DNA of 64,000 nucleotides, taken from Arsenophonus sp052174495 (lineage in GTDB: Bacteria > Pseudomonadota > Gammaproteobacteria > Enterobacterales > Enterobacteriaceae). A program made the translations under genes and the position numbers. The stretch lies in NCBI GenBank assembly GCA_052174495.1, contig JBQMRR010000007.1, positions 186,001 through 250,000 on the forward strand, in the 5' to 3' direction. The notes below the pieces were generated by a model. The model did no database searches and was not told the origin of the DNA. It worked only from the letters and a program-made list of their open reading frames with translations. Positions 63,575 through 64,000 of the stretch are shown one piece after another (within the stretch, counting starts at the first letter, position 1; each line of letters opens with the position of its first letter).

Positions 63575-64000
63575 TTATGCTCATTTCTGATATATTGGTT
63601 TTAGAAATTCTGGTACAATCCTATTAATTAATTTCATAAATAATTTCAACAACAGAGAGATGATATGCTATGAAAAGTCTATACTATAGAGATTTCCGCG
63701 AAACCAGATATTACCTCTAATCCCTTCTATGAACTTATCCGTAATAATGATAAGCAGCTAATAGCAATGCTGTTGAGGCGGGACACCTCAAAGCCATGCT
63801 TCAATGACATGCTCAACGCTGCCTTATCAACAGGGGCGACATCACCTATTCATTCGTAACGGTTATGTATCATAGCAAATTATACAGAGTAGTATTGGTG
63901 ATGTTAATATTAAAATGTCTAAGCTTAAAGTAGGATTGCAGCGGAAACAGAATTTATTTCAAAGCTCATTCTTGTCTTATCTAAGCCTGTAAAAAAAATG
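63575..64000 (+). mobile_element. IS256-family element, copy l (cut by window edge)
   Basis: The left end (about 63580-63680) includes the recurring block ending gagatgatatgctatgaaaa. The region reading IRNGYVS.QII.. near 63850-63890 aligns with the transposase NGYLPQ segment. It continues beyond the window. Confidence 0.7.

Overview
This is an AT-rich, heavily degraded stretch of an Enterobacterales (gammaproteobacterial) genome. Gene content and local order resemble E. coli and its relatives: udk-dcd-asmA-yegH, metG/mrp, tolQRAB-pal-cpoB-tRNA-Lys, pqiABC-fabA-ycbZ, prc-proQ-msrC and trmA/fabR. Only about 22 kb of 64 kb (roughly 34 %) is intact coding sequence. The rest is old pseudogenes and decayed insertion sequences. 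This pattern fits a host-restricted insect endosymbiont in mid-reduction. A Serratia symbiotica-like aphid co-symbiont is the best match I know, and an Arsenophonus- or Sodalis-type symbiont is possible. The species cannot be fixed from this window alone.

Layout: 1-460 is the 5' end of pabB and a broken yoaH. 460-1790 is an IS256-type relic. 2079-8642 holds gnd, yegH, asmA pseudogene, dcd and udk. 8.7-11.8 kb is IS481/IS256 debris. 11.9-14.9 kb is metG, which lacks its C-terminal domain, and a decayed mrp. 14.9-18.3 kb is IS481, an unidentified repeat called here element X, and IS256. 18.3-22.7 kb is dps pseudogene, rhtA, a fragment of a drug/metabolite-transporter-like gene, IS fragments and ybgI. 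23.3-31.4 kb is the wreck of kdpFABCDE, with a nested stack of mobile elements inside kdpA. 31.6-33.9 kb is pgm and a seqA pseudogene. 34-39.4 kb is IS256 copies in opposite orientation plus unassigned sequence. 39.4-44.8 kb is tRNA-Lys and the Tol-Pal cluster, with cpoB cut to its coiled-coil domain and ybgC decayed. 45-48.7 kb is IS481/IS1595/IS256. 48.9-55.0 kb is a uup tail, pqiABC, fabA and ycbZ (lonH). 55.3-57.8 kb is IS481+IS256. 57.8-61.2 kb is prc, proQ and an msrC pseudogene. 61.4-63.4 kb is a palindromic IS256 derivative with trmA and fabR pseudogenes. The right edge is another IS256 relic.

What survives is mostly cell-envelope machinery (Tol-Pal, PqiABC, Prc, FabA) together with central metabolism and nucleotide functions (gnd, pgm, udk, dcd), translation (metG, tRNA-Lys) and RNA regulation (proQ). 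What decayed is stress, regulatory or redundant: dps, kdp, seqA, fabR, asmA, mrp, msrC, trmA, ybgC, uup, yoaH.

No intact novel defence, secretion or biosynthetic system was found. The most unusual observations are the conserved FabR/FadR-like operators at fabA although fabR is dead, element X nested inside IS481 relics, and a near-perfect head-to-head palindrome made from IS256 left ends.
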